From NCBI RefSeq assembly GCF_000952155.1, contig NZ_JYON01000004.1, forward strand, positions 1-64,000: DNA of 64,000 nt, given 5' to 3'. Position numbers and translations under genes: made by a program. The notes below the pieces were generated by a model that ran no database searches, had not been told where the DNA came from, and saw only the letters and a program-made list of their open reading frames with translations. Positions 45,629 through 53,820 of this stretch are shown here, in pieces; position 1 is the stretch's first letter, and each line of letters begins with the position of its first letter. This stretch comes from Aliterella atlantica CENA595 (GTDB lineage: Bacteria > Cyanobacteriota > Cyanobacteriia > Cyanobacteriales > Chroococcidiopsidaceae).

Positions 45629-46067
45629 TTAGCGATCGCTAACTGTCTTACCTAAATAGCTGCGATTCCAATGAGCAAATCTTTCAGCCTGTACTTTAGC
45701 CTTCTGGGTTAAAGTAGAATTTGCCCTAATACCGCTTGCAAATTTTTCAGCAAGAGTCAAACTTGTTATCAACATCCCTATAGTTTCTTGCACCAAGAAC
45801 CATGACCATCGGCGTAACGATGGCGCGATCGCGTATCTTCGTTACGCCATCAGTAGAAAGCGCGTGCCAAATATCAGCCAGGTCCTCTTTTTCTATATAT
45901 TTTTCTATATATAGGTCTTGTGGCTGGGTAGTTTGTTCTAATCCGATAGCATCTGTGGCACGATCGCTAAATTTAGGAAACTACCAGCGGCGATTTTTCA
46001 GGCGCTCAAAATCTAAAGGGCAATCTATGAGCTTCATTTGGGTTTTAAATAGTCTAAATTTAGACAT
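45629..46067 (-). pseudogene. Possible decayed gene, at least three reading-frame pieces
   Basis: From an ATG at 46067 one frame reads about 27 residues to a TAG (SKFRLFKTQMKLIDC...FERLKNRRW). The same frame then continues as FPKFSDRATDAIGLEQTTQ up to VTKIRDRAI. A second frame continues as LRRWSWFLVQETIGMLI to ERFAHWNRSYLGKTVSDR, ending at 45629. Each piece has sensible protein-like composition, whereas the plus-strand frame across 45802-46083 does not. I do not know the family. It lies beside a Schlafen-type gene and a toxin pair, in a patch that looks like accessory DNA. Confidence 0.35.
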
Positions 46068-46103
46068 AAAGTTTCTTACCTAGTAGCTTACCCTAGATAA
46101 ATC

Positions 46104-47153
46104 ATGAACGATAATTTACTAGAACAGTTATTAAATGAAGAGGAAAGCTCATCATTAGACTTTAAGCGAGATCAATATCCCTTTGTTAAAGCTAGTGAGG
46201 CACAAAAAAGTGAACTTCTAAAAGATATATTAGCTATTGCCAACGCTTGGCGAAGAGTAGATGCTCATATACTTATTGGAGTTAAAGAAGTCAAAGGCAG
46301 TAGGAGTCTTATTGTTGGCGTTCAACAGCACTTAGAGGATGCAAACCTTCAACAATTTGTGAATAGCAAAACTCAACGACCTATAGAATTCTCATACAGA
46401 GCGTACCCGTTTGAAGGTTGTCAGCTTGGTATTATTACCGTACCAATTCAGAAACGTCCATTGTTTTTAAAAAAAGATTATGGAGAGTTGAAAAAAGAAG
46501 TTGTTTATGTTCGGCGAGGAAGCTCATCTAAATTTGAAGCCACAATCGATGAAATAGCAAGTATGGGTGCTGCTGCGGTAGAGCAAAATTTAACAGAAAA
46601 CCTTATTCCCTCAATCCAATATGAAACAAAACCCCTAAAACTACTTCCTCCTAATTTACGAAATCTATTTCAATGTCTAATTCAATGGCAACAAATTGGA
46701 CTTTTTCCAAGTATTATTGGCTCGATCTATACCTCTTTGACTCCAAAAAGTCTAATTAATTGGGGACGAATTGGACTTATACCAGGTATCATCGGCTTCA
46801 TTTATACCTCTGTTGTTTTAAGTAGTTACTTTTCTATCTTCTTCCTCTTATTGGCTTTTTCGAGTGCTACCTCCTTGTGTTCAGGTCTAGCACTCAGAAA
46901 TAAGAGAGATGCTTGGTTGAAAGCTGGAATATCTTTAAAGAGCAATAGCAATGGAGAAATATTCTTAACAGAAACTTATGGCAGATGTCCTTTTTGTAGT
47001 GAAATTGTCAAGTTAAAAGCCATGCCTAAAGGCTCAGAGCAAAAAATTATGGGAATTTGCCAGAGAAATTCTGAGCAACATACTTTCTCTTTTGACTTCA
47101 CAACGTACACTGGGAAATACTACCCAATTGTTTGGCGCAAGATTGTAACTTAG
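46104..47153 (+). CDS. Schlafen/AlbA_2-domain protein with membrane segments and a zinc-knuckle tail
   Basis: Residues 1-165 form an AlbA_2 (Schlafen, formerly AAA_4) domain: EESSSLDFKRDQYPF, LLKDILAIANAW, AHILIGVKEVKG and VVYVRRGSSSKFEAT. A middle part has two or three hydrophobic segments (about 200-270). The tail shows CPFCSEIVKL and a later GICQRNSEQH, which could hold a metal. AlbA_2 domains occur in nucleic-acid-linked regulators and in several defence proteins; joining one to a membrane anchor is unusual. The gene is single, next to a decayed gene and a BrnT pair. Function is unknown. Confidence 0.7.
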   Translation: MNDNLLEQLLNEEESSSLDFKRDQYPFVKASEAQKSELLKDILAIANAWRRVDAHILIGVKEVKGSRSLIVGVQQHLEDANLQQFVNSKTQRPIEFSYRAYPFEGCQLGIITVPIQKRPLFLKKDYGELKKEVVYVRRGSSSKFEATIDEIASMGAAAVEQNLTENLIPSIQYETKPLKLLPPNLRNLFQCLIQWQQIGLFPSIIGSIYTSLTPKSLINWGRIGLIPGIIGFIYTSVVLSSYFSIFFLLLAFSSATSLCSGLALRNKRDAWLKAGISLKSNSNGEIFLTETYGRCPFCSEIVKLKAMPKGSEQKIMGICQRNSEQHTFSFDFTTYTGKYYPIVWRKIVT

Positions 47154-47165
47154 AGCGGATAGTTG

Positions 47166-47195
47166 GTAGGGTGCGTTGCGAACAACGCACCCTAC
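47166..47195. repeat. Dispersed palindrome, GTAGGGTGCGTT family
   Basis: Thirteen-base arms (gtagggtgcgttg and its complement) flank the loop CGAA, just after the Schlafen-type gene. The arms match the palindrome at 14017-14051 over GTAGGGTGCGTT. Confidence 0.85.
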
Positions 47196-47281
47196 TGCTT
47201 TTATTTGTTTCTTGACTTCATTTTTGCAGATGAAGTTTGTAATACTGTCAATGCCTCTGTCCCGCCCTTTGCGGCGCTATG

Positions 47282-47524
47282 TTAGGCTGTCTCGCCACTT
47301 ACTGAGTGTGGCATTGATTCAATCAATGCTCTTAGCACTTTGTTAACCGATTCAGGCGTTGTAAAAACCTTAGCCACATCCTCATCCAAAACTACAACTG
47401 TTAACTTTTGTGTCTCACTGCGAACAGCAAATCGATTGGGTTTCGCCTGCTTGTAATCAAAGCGATATTCACCTAGAAGCTCGTCTTCAGGATTCTGTGT
47501 TTTGTCAGAGGGCGTTTTGCTCAT
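47282..47524 (-). CDS. Probable antitoxin paired with BrnT-type toxin (not classical BrnA)
   Basis: The 80-residue acidic protein starts at ATG 47524 with GAGG just upstream, overlapping the toxin stop by 20 bases. It ends with VVVLDEDVAKVF and ESVNKVLRALIES, a pattern like the ribbon-helix-helix-type tail of small antitoxins. The N-terminal half (EYRFDYKQAKPNRF) is found in cyanobacterial partners of BrnT. Classical BrnA has a different N-terminus. In BrnTA modules the antitoxin follows the toxin, as here, and represses the operon. The function is inferred from context. Confidence 0.65.
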   Translation of the reverse strand: MSKTPSDKTQNPEDELLGEYRFDYKQAKPNRFAVRSETQKLTVVVLDEDVAKVFTTPESVNKVLRALIESMPHSVSGETA

Positions 47525-47783
47525 AATCCTCACGCTCCTTGCCAGTAGCTAAACGGGCACTAATGATATAGATACTACTAGATCGTTCGGTAAAGGCAAT
47601 TAATAATAATCGATTTTGCTGAGAGTGACCAATGATGATTTCTCTTGGCTCATCTATGGAATGAGCTTCATCATCAAAGATAACTGCCAAAGGATTATCG
47701 AATACAGTCCTAGCTTCTTCAAAGCTAACACCGTGCTTCTTAAAATTCGTAGTTGCTTTTTGTCTATCCCACTCAAACTCCAT
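47505..47783 (-). CDS. BrnT-family toxin (ribonuclease)
   Basis: The 92-residue protein has the BrnT layout: FEWDRQKATTNFKKHGVSFE, ARTVFDNPLAVIFDD, EPREIIIGHSQQNRLLLIAF and RLATGKEREDYE. BrnT has a RelE-like fold and cuts RNA, stopping translation until its antitoxin binds it. The antitoxin-like gene follows with a 20-base overlap. A palindrome of the GGTGCGTTGC type lies upstream at 47852. The genes look intact. Confidence 0.85.
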   Translation of the reverse strand: MEFEWDRQKATTNFKKHGVSFEEARTVFDNPLAVIFDDEAHSIDEPREIIIGHSQQNRLLLIAFTERSSSIYIISARLATGKEREDYEQNAL

Positions 47784-47851
47784 GCCTAAATCATATGCGA
47801 TCGCTCAAAATGCCGAACAGTTTTTGGCTAGTGCTATCTACCTTGTAACAA

Positions 47852-47874
47852 GGTGCGTTGCCTTGCAACGCACC
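47852..47874. repeat. Dispersed palindrome, GGTGCGTTGC core
   Basis: Ten-base arms flank the loop CTT between the toxin gene and the mannitol dehydrogenase gene. It is a shorter relative of the elements at 14017 and 47166, so the BrnT module is bracketed by two copies of the family. Confidence 0.8.
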
Positions 47875-47880
47875 CTAATG

Positions 47881-49368
47881 CTATTGTCGTTCTAGAGTTC
47901 CTTTAGCACCGAACTCGTCTAAGCTACGCAAACGATCGCTAACTGTCTCCACAAAACGCCATGACTGCGGTAAGTTGCCAAAAATCTCAGTTATGCCCAG
48001 CAATCCTCTAGGATCGGAACCACCAGAACGGGCGCGTTGGGTGAGGATTTCTGCCATTGGATCGTCAACTTCAATGGGATTGCCGAGATCGTCTTGTCCT
48101 TTGAGGTAACGGAACCACGCAGCGATCGCTAAACTCATATAATCAATTGCTCCTTCCTGCCGCAATGCATCACGTAGGGAACCGAGAATGAATTTTGGTA
48201 TTTTAGCAGCACTATTAAGGCATAAACGCGGTAATCGATCTTGAATTTTGGGATTGGCAAATCGTTCGATTAAAGTTTGTTTGTAATCGTCTAAATCGAT
48301 CCCAGGTACGCTTTGGAGTGTGGGTGTAACTTCTGCCATCAAGCGAAGGGCAGCTTGCCTAATTGCTGCATCTGCCATTACTTCATGCACGTAAGTGTAG
48401 CCAGCTAAAGTACCGAGATAGCCAATCAGCAAGTGGCTGGCGTTGAGCAGGCGAATTTTCATCATCTCGTAAGGATGAACATCATCAGTCATCTGTACGC
48501 CTACAGCTTCCAATTCTGGTCTACCCGCACAGAAACGATCTTCCACAACCCATTGCAAAAATGGTTCGGCTACAACTGGAAAAGCATCGTCGATGCCAAA
48601 TTGTTCTGCCACCATTTTGATATCTGCTGGTGTAGTAGCTGGAGTAATGCGATCGACCATGCAGTTAGGAAAGGTAACGCGATCGCTAATCCAATTTCCC
48701 AGATCGGGATTTTGCAGCCGAGCAAAGGTAGTCAACATCTTAGCTGCAATATTACCGTTGCCTTGCAAGTTGTCGCACGATAGTACGGTAAACGGTGCTA
48801 AACCCTGCTCTCGACGCTTATCCAAGGCTGCTGTCAAAAAGCCGTAGACTCCGATTGGCTGGTTGGGATGCTGCAAATCGTGTTGAATTGTTGGATGATT
48901 TGCGTCAAATTCGCCGCTACCTTCAATATAGTAGTAACCTGCTTCCGTAATCGTGAGCGTGACAATGCGACAGCGCGGATCTGCCATTGCGTCAATTACT
49001 GCTTGAGTGTTATCTGGTGCAAATAAATAGCGTGTAATTGAGCCAATCACACGGGCGCGATCGCCTGCTTCTGACCTTTCTACCAAAGTATATAAACAAT
49101 CTTGAGAATGCAAAGCATCGCGCATTCGGCGATCGAATTCTAGCAATCCTACACCGCAAATGCCCCATTGCAAATCGGGCGTTTGCTGAAAATAGTTGTC
49201 GAGGTACAATGCTTGATGCGCTCGATGGAAGCCTCCCACACCAATATGCACAATACCATTAACTATCTGGTGGCGATCGTAAGTAAAGACTTGGACGCGA
49301 TCGCCTAAACGAGCTAGAGAAGCTTCATTTAGCTTAATTACCGATTCTGTGCTGATATTGCTGTTCAT
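47881..49368 (-). CDS. Mannitol 2-dehydrogenase family polyol dehydrogenase
   Basis: The 495-residue long-chain polyol dehydrogenase has the NAD part HIGVGGFHRAHQALYLD and VLSCDNLQGNG. The catalytic K-x5-N-x2-H signature is MKIRLLNASHLLIGYLG. It oxidises mannitol or a related polyol to a ketose in the cytosol. It is the last gene of the polyol-transport operon and its start overlaps the ATPase gene by 35 bases. The pairing of transporter, this enzyme and an SDR resembles the smo/mtlK polyol locus of Rhodobacter. Substrate choice between mannitol, sorbitol and arabitol is not settled by sequence. Confidence 0.88.
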   Translation of the reverse strand: MNSNISTESVIKLNEASLARLGDRVQVFTYDRHQIVNGIVHIGVGGFHRAHQALYLDNYFQQTPDLQWGICGVGLLEFDRRMRDALHSQDCLYTLVERSEAGDRARVIGSITRYLFAPDNTQAVIDAMADPRCRIVTLTITEAGYYYIEGSGEFDANHPTIQHDLQHPNQPIGVYGFLTAALDKRREQGLAPFTVLSCDNLQGNGNIAAKMLTTFARLQNPDLGNWISDRVTFPNCMVDRITPATTPADIKMVAEQFGIDDAFPVVAEPFLQWVVEDRFCAGRPELEAVGVQMTDDVHPYEMMKIRLLNASHLLIGYLGTLAGYTYVHEVMADAAIRQAALRLMAEVTPTLQSVPGIDLDDYKQTLIERFANPKIQDRLPRLCLNSAAKIPKFILGSLRDALRQEGAIDYMSLAIAAWFRYLKGQDDLGNPIEVDDPMAEILTQRARSGGSDPRGLLGITEIFGNLPQSWRFVETVSDRLRSLDEFGAKGTLERQ

Positions 49369-50479
49369 AGGATTGGTCTATAGTTAGGTGGTGACGGTGG
49401 GCTTTGGAAATAGCTTCACCTTGAGCGTTAAATAAATGGCAAAGTTCGCCGTCAATCTGGAGCGGAACTAAATCGCGTAACCGACTAGAATTATCTCCGT
49501 CTGTTTGCACAACTAAAGTTTCGCCGTTGGCAACTTTGACGTATAGATAGGTTTCACCGCCCAATCTTTCTACAACAAGCACTTCACCGTTAAGCGTAGC
49601 GTTGTGGCGATCGACTCTTAAGTGTTCGGGACGAATCCCCAACGTAGCTGAATCTCCCATCGACAATCTCGGCTGTACGGGAACAGTTACACTTGCTTCG
49701 CCAGGAAGTGCAACTGTTGTTCCAGAGTCATTAACTGCTGTGACTGTAGCGGAGAGAAAATTCATCTTTGGCGAACCAATAAACCCAGCTACAAATAAAT
49801 TGCGAGGATGGTGATACAGTTCTAGGGGCGAGCCGACTTGTTCGATAATCCCGCCTTGTAACACGACAATTTTATTAGCCAGCGTCATTGCTTCTACTTG
49901 ATCGTGTGTCACATAAATCATTGTGGCTTGCAAGCTATCGTGTAAACTTGCAAGTTCAATCCGCATCTGCACCCGCAAAGCAGCATCCAGGTTGGACAGA
50001 GGCTCGTCAAACAAAAACACTTTTGGTTTGCGTACCAAAGCTCGCCCAATAGCTACCCGTTGGCGTTGTCCGCCAGAAAGCTCCTTTGGTTTGCGATTTA
50101 ACAATGGTTCTAGTTGCAAAATACGGGCAACCTCACGCGCTCGTTCGTAACGCTGGGCTTTGGGAACTCCCGCCAGACGCAGGCTAAACGCCATATTCTC
50201 GGCTACCGTCATGTGCGGATACAAGGCGTATGTTTGAAATACCATTGCTAAGCCGCGTTTATCTGGCGGTACATCATTAACTTTCACGCCATCTATTAGC
50301 AAATCGCCAGAGGTGATGTCCTCTAATCCTGCGATCGCTCGTAGTAAAGTTGATTTACCACAACCAGAAGGACCTACAAACACAACAAATTCGCGATCGC
50401 CAATATCAAGATCGATGCCTTTAATTATCTCGGTATCGGCATAACTTTTATGGATGTTTCTTAAAGTGACTGTTGACAT
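49334..50479 (-). CDS. Sugar/polyol ABC transporter ATP-binding protein (MalK/UgpC type)
   Basis: Walker A GPSGCGKST, signature LSGGQRQRVAIG, Walker B VFLFDEPLS and the His switch VTHDQ are all present. The C-terminal TOBE region (about 240-380) includes LGIRPEHLRV. It powers import through the two adjacent permeases. Length (381) fits carbohydrate-type ATPases that carry a regulatory domain. Its end overlaps the dehydrogenase gene by 35 bases, so translation is probably coupled. Confidence 0.93.
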   Translation of the reverse strand: MSTVTLRNIHKSYADTEIIKGIDLDIGDREFVVFVGPSGCGKSTLLRAIAGLEDITSGDLLIDGVKVNDVPPDKRGLAMVFQTYALYPHMTVAENMAFSLRLAGVPKAQRYERAREVARILQLEPLLNRKPKELSGGQRQRVAIGRALVRKPKVFLFDEPLSNLDAALRVQMRIELASLHDSLQATMIYVTHDQVEAMTLANKIVVLQGGIIEQVGSPLELYHHPRNLFVAGFIGSPKMNFLSATVTAVNDSGTTVALPGEASVTVPVQPRLSMGDSATLGIRPEHLRVDRHNATLNGEVLVVERLGGETYLYVKVANGETLVVQTDGDNSSRLRDLVPLQIDGELCHLFNAQGEAISKAHRHHLTIDQSYEQQYQHRIGN

Positions 50480-50555
50480 AATCTTAGTAATTGGTAATTA
50501 GTAAAAAAGTAGTGCGTCGTAAATAAAACAGATCCCCCTGTAGTCCCCCTTGTCC

Positions 50556-51377
50556 CTACTTCACCGCCCCAAAAGTCAACCCCCGTACCAATTGCCGTTG
50601 ACTGAGCCAGCCAAAAATTAAGATAGGCGCGATCGCTAAAGTAGATGCGGCAGAAAGTTTTGCCCAAAATAATCCCTGCGGGCTAGAAAATGAGGCAATA
50701 AACGCTGTAAGTGGGGCTGCATCAGCCGTTGTCAAGTTCAAGCTCCAAAACGCTTCGTTCCACGACAAAATAATTGATAGCAATGCAGTAGAAGCAATTC
50801 CCGGTAAAGCTAGTGGTAGCAAGACGTGCAATAGTTCTTGACGCGTATTTGCTCCATCCATGCGATCGGCTTCGAGAATATCTTTGGGAACGTCTTTAAA
50901 AAAGCTATAAATCATCCAGACCACAATCGGCAAATTCACCAAGGTATAAATGATAATCAAGCCGATGCGGGTATCTAACAATCTCCAATCGCGACAGAGA
51001 ATGTAAATAGGAACGAGTACGCCCACAGGTGGGAGCATTTTGGTAGACAGCATCCAAATCAAAGTTCCCTTAGTCCGCTTAGTCGGAAAGAACGACATCG
51101 CATAAGCAGCAGGTACAGCAAATAGCAGCGCTAAGATAGTTGAACCAACCGAAACTACTACACTGTTAAAGGCATAACTGAGATAATCCGCTCGTGATTG
51201 AATGGCAGCATAGTTTTCCAATGTTGGTTGGAAAAACAATTGAGGTGGAGTTGCAACCGCCGCCACTTCCGTCTTAAAACTGGTGATAAACATCCAAAGA
51301 ATCGGAAAAAATAAAATCAGCGCCACCAGCCAACCAAGTAATGTCAGCAACCAGCGAGAAGAAGTGTTTTGTGCCAT
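50556..51377 (-). CDS. Polyol/sugar ABC transporter permease (MalG type)
   Basis: Six membrane segments and the inner-membrane coupling motif EADRMDGANTRQELLHVLLP (EAA loop), placed before segment five as in MalG-type permeases. The family N-terminus LTLLGWLVALILFFPILWM is clear. It forms the channel with the permease encoded two bases upstream. A 76-bp gap separates it from the ATPase gene. Confidence 0.92.
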   Translation of the reverse strand: MAQNTSSRWLLTLLGWLVALILFFPILWMFITSFKTEVAAVATPPQLFFQPTLENYAAIQSRADYLSYAFNSVVVSVGSTILALLFAVPAAYAMSFFPTKRTKGTLIWMLSTKMLPPVGVLVPIYILCRDWRLLDTRIGLIIIYTLVNLPIVVWMIYSFFKDVPKDILEADRMDGANTRQELLHVLLPLALPGIASTALLSIILSWNEAFWSLNLTTADAAPLTAFIASFSSPQGLFWAKLSAASTLAIAPILIFGWLSQRQLVRGLTFGAVK

Positions 51378-51379
51378 AG

Positions 51380-52300
51380 TTAAGTATCCAAATTACGAGC
51401 AACGCTACGCATGACAAAGATCGCGACGATGTTGGCAAGAACGACGGCAATCAAACCACCTGCTGAAGCACCGCCGACATCAAATTCCAGCAAAGCTTTG
51501 AGGAAAATGTAATAAGCCAGGTTAGTAGTTGCAAGTCCAGGTCCGCCACCTGTAGTCACGAAAATTTCTGCGAAGATAGTCAAAAAGAAAATAGTTTCAA
51601 TCGCTGCAACTACGGCAATAGCGCGACTTAAATGCGGCAGCACGACAAAACGAAACAAAGCAATTCCATTTGCGCCATCCATCCTCGCTGCTTCTAGCTG
51701 ATCGCGGTCTAATGATTGGATCGCAGTCAGCAAAATTAATAGGGCAAAAGGCAGCCATTCCCAGGAAACAATGATGATAATTGCCAATAAGGGAAAATCT
51801 GCAAACCAATCGATTGCTCCTAATCCCAAACCCCGCGTGATTTGGGCAAATAGCCCGTTAGCGGGATGCATCAGCATATTTTTCCAAATTAGGGCGCTGA
51901 CTGTAGGCATCACAAAGAATGGCGAAATTGCCAGCACCCGCGCAATTCCCCGCCCGTAAAAGTCTTGGTCAAACAATACAGCAAGTAACGTACCTAGAGC
52001 GATCGTAATTGCTAGTACAGCAGCAACTAAAATCAAGGTGATGCCGATTGATGTCCATAAAGCAGGATCGCTGAGAATGAAGGTAAAATTTTCAATCCCA
52101 ATAAAGCTGCGTGCATCTGGATTTAGTAAGTTGTACCGCTGAAAAGAAAACCATAAGGTCATTGCCAGAGGTACGATCATCCATAACAGCAGGACAATAA
52201 CAGCAGGTGCAACCAGAGGTAAAGTAGTTCCCTGCTTTTTAGTTCTTTGGGCGGGTGGTGGCGTTGTTTGGCGGGGTTTTACAGCTAATGAAGAAGACAT
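51380..52300 (-). CDS. Polyol/sugar ABC transporter permease (MalF type)
   Basis: Six membrane segments with the EAA loop EAARMDGANGIALFRFVVLP, preceded by a proline-rich basic N-terminus. It ends two bases before the MalG-type partner starts. The start ATG at 52300 lies seven bases after the binding-protein stop, as expected of one operon. Confidence 0.92.
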   Translation of the reverse strand: MSSSLAVKPRQTTPPPAQRTKKQGTTLPLVAPAVIVLLLWMIVPLAMTLWFSFQRYNLLNPDARSFIGIENFTFILSDPALWTSIGITLILVAAVLAITIALGTLLAVLFDQDFYGRGIARVLAISPFFVMPTVSALIWKNMLMHPANGLFAQITRGLGLGAIDWFADFPLLAIIIIVSWEWLPFALLILLTAIQSLDRDQLEAARMDGANGIALFRFVVLPHLSRAIAVVAAIETIFFLTIFAEIFVTTGGGPGLATTNLAYYIFLKALLEFDVGGASAGGLIAVVLANIVAIFVMRSVARNLDT

Positions 52301-52307
52301 GAAAAAC

Positions 52308-53654
52308 TCACTTGATATAACCCGTATGTTTCATAAAGCGTTCGGTTGATTGCTGCGCCTGCTGCAACGCCCGATCTACTGTTGTGCTATTAGTCAATGC
52401 AGCGGCGATGGTTTGCCCAACTTGCGTACCAATTGCCTGAAATTCTGGAATATCGACATATTGAACGCCTTTATAAGGTGTTGGCTCCTTTGAGGGATTG
52501 GTAATATCAGCAGATTGAATCGAATTCAACACAATTTGAGCAAACGGGGCAGCTTTTTGATAGTTGGGATTGTTATAGGTAGAAGTTCTCGTACCTGGTG
52601 GTACAGCAACCCAACCATTTTTGTCAGCAACCAGTTGAATGTATTGCTTAGATGTTGCCCAAGCAATAAACTTTTGCGCCTCAGCGGGTGATTTTGATGT
52701 TTTGGGAATTGCTAGCGCCCAAGCCCACAGCCAGTTTGAACCATTAGCATATTCTTCAATTGGCGCTCTGGCAAAGCCAAGTTTGTCAGCAACTTGAGAT
52801 TCTTTCGGATTGGACAATAGACCTGCGGCAACGGTTGCATCTACCCACATACCGCATTTTCCTGTTGAGAATAACGCCAGATTCTCATTAAATCCATTGG
52901 AACTAGCTCCTGGTGGACCGTACTTTTGCAGCAGATCGACATAGAATCCTATCGCCTCTTTCCAGGGGGGCGTATCTATTTGGGGTTGCCAGTCCATGTC
53001 AAACCAGCGTCCGCCGGAGGTGTTGACTAGCGTAGAGATAAAGCCCATGTTTTCGCCCCAGCCAGGTTTTCCGCGCAGACAAACGCCATATACACCATTT
53101 CTCGGATCGTGAACTTTGCTTGCCCATTCTCGGATTTGAGGATAAGTCGGCTGTTCGGGGACGCTGATTCCTGCTTTAGCAAACAAATCTTTGCGGTAAT
53201 ACAGCATTGAACTTTCTCCATAAAATGGCAGTGCATAAAGCTTGCCATCATTAGAAAGTCCTTCTCTGATTGGTTTTAGCAAATCGCCTACGTCATAGCT
53301 GGCGGGTAAGTTATCGAGCGGCACTAACCAATCTCGTCTCGCCCAAATCGGTGTTTCATAGGAACCAATTGTTAAAACATCAAATTGACCGCCTTGGCTA
53401 GCGACATCTGTAGTCGTGCGTTGGCGCAGCACGTTTTCTTCTAGCACAACCCATCTAAGTTCAATGTTGGGGTTTTCTTGCTCGAACTGGCGCGAAAGAT
53501 CCTGCATTACAACCATGTCGCCATTGTTGACAGTGGCGATCGTCAGTCTAGTTTTTTCTGTAGCAGATGTTGGCGCACAAGCGTGCAGCAGTTGCACCAG
53601 CATCAACCCAGCCAGGAAGGCAACTAAAACCTTCGCAAAGCGGAGAATACGCAC
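52308..53654 (-). CDS. Polyol/sugar ABC transporter solute-binding lipoprotein
   Basis: A signal peptide with a lipobox-like LLHAC (cleavage before Cys26) is followed by a cluster B carbohydrate-binding protein: VLEENVLRQRTTTDVA, PFYGESSMLYYRKDLF, WAKVHDPRNGVYG-like segments and the long helical end. It captures the polyol in the periplasm. The start is GTG at 53654: AAAGGAG lies seven bases upstream, and a nearby ATG is out of frame. It is the first gene of the operon, facing the SDR gene over 166 bp. Confidence 0.9.
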   Translation of the reverse strand: MRILRFAKVLVAFLAGLMLVQLLHACAPTSATEKTRLTIATVNNGDMVVMQDLSRQFEQENPNIELRWVVLEENVLRQRTTTDVASQGGQFDVLTIGSYETPIWARRDWLVPLDNLPASYDVGDLLKPIREGLSNDGKLYALPFYGESSMLYYRKDLFAKAGISVPEQPTYPQIREWASKVHDPRNGVYGVCLRGKPGWGENMGFISTLVNTSGGRWFDMDWQPQIDTPPWKEAIGFYVDLLQKYGPPGASSNGFNENLALFSTGKCGMWVDATVAAGLLSNPKESQVADKLGFARAPIEEYANGSNWLWAWALAIPKTSKSPAEAQKFIAWATSKQYIQLVADKNGWVAVPPGTRTSTYNNPNYQKAAPFAQIVLNSIQSADITNPSKEPTPYKGVQYVDIPEFQAIGTQVGQTIAAALTNSTTVDRALQQAQQSTERFMKHTGYIK

Positions 53655-53820
53655 CGCATAACTCCTTTGATGTTAAAAAAATTAAAAAACAAATAAATGA
53701 AATTGATTTTATGCTCCAGAATTGGGCAAAAGCTCAATAATAGAGATCGTACTCAGCTTCAAGGCAAAAATGAGAAGTCGATGAGTATTTGCAATAATTC
53801 TTCAACATGAGGTGAAAGCA
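53655..53820. promoter_or_regulatory. Divergent promoter region of the polyol locus
   Basis: This 166-bp region lies between the outward-facing binding-protein and SDR genes and should carry both promoters. An imperfect inverted repeat, attgggcaaaagctcaat (53721-53738; arms 6 of 7 matching), is a candidate operator for the SorC-type regulator encoded at 54798. No experimental support can be read from sequence. Confidence 0.4.

Noticed and set aside
45802-46083. A 93-residue plus-strand open frame
   Set aside because: Its composition is odd (Ser/Arg-rich), it has no ribosome site, and the minus strand reads as better protein pieces. I treat it as a shadow of a decayed gene.
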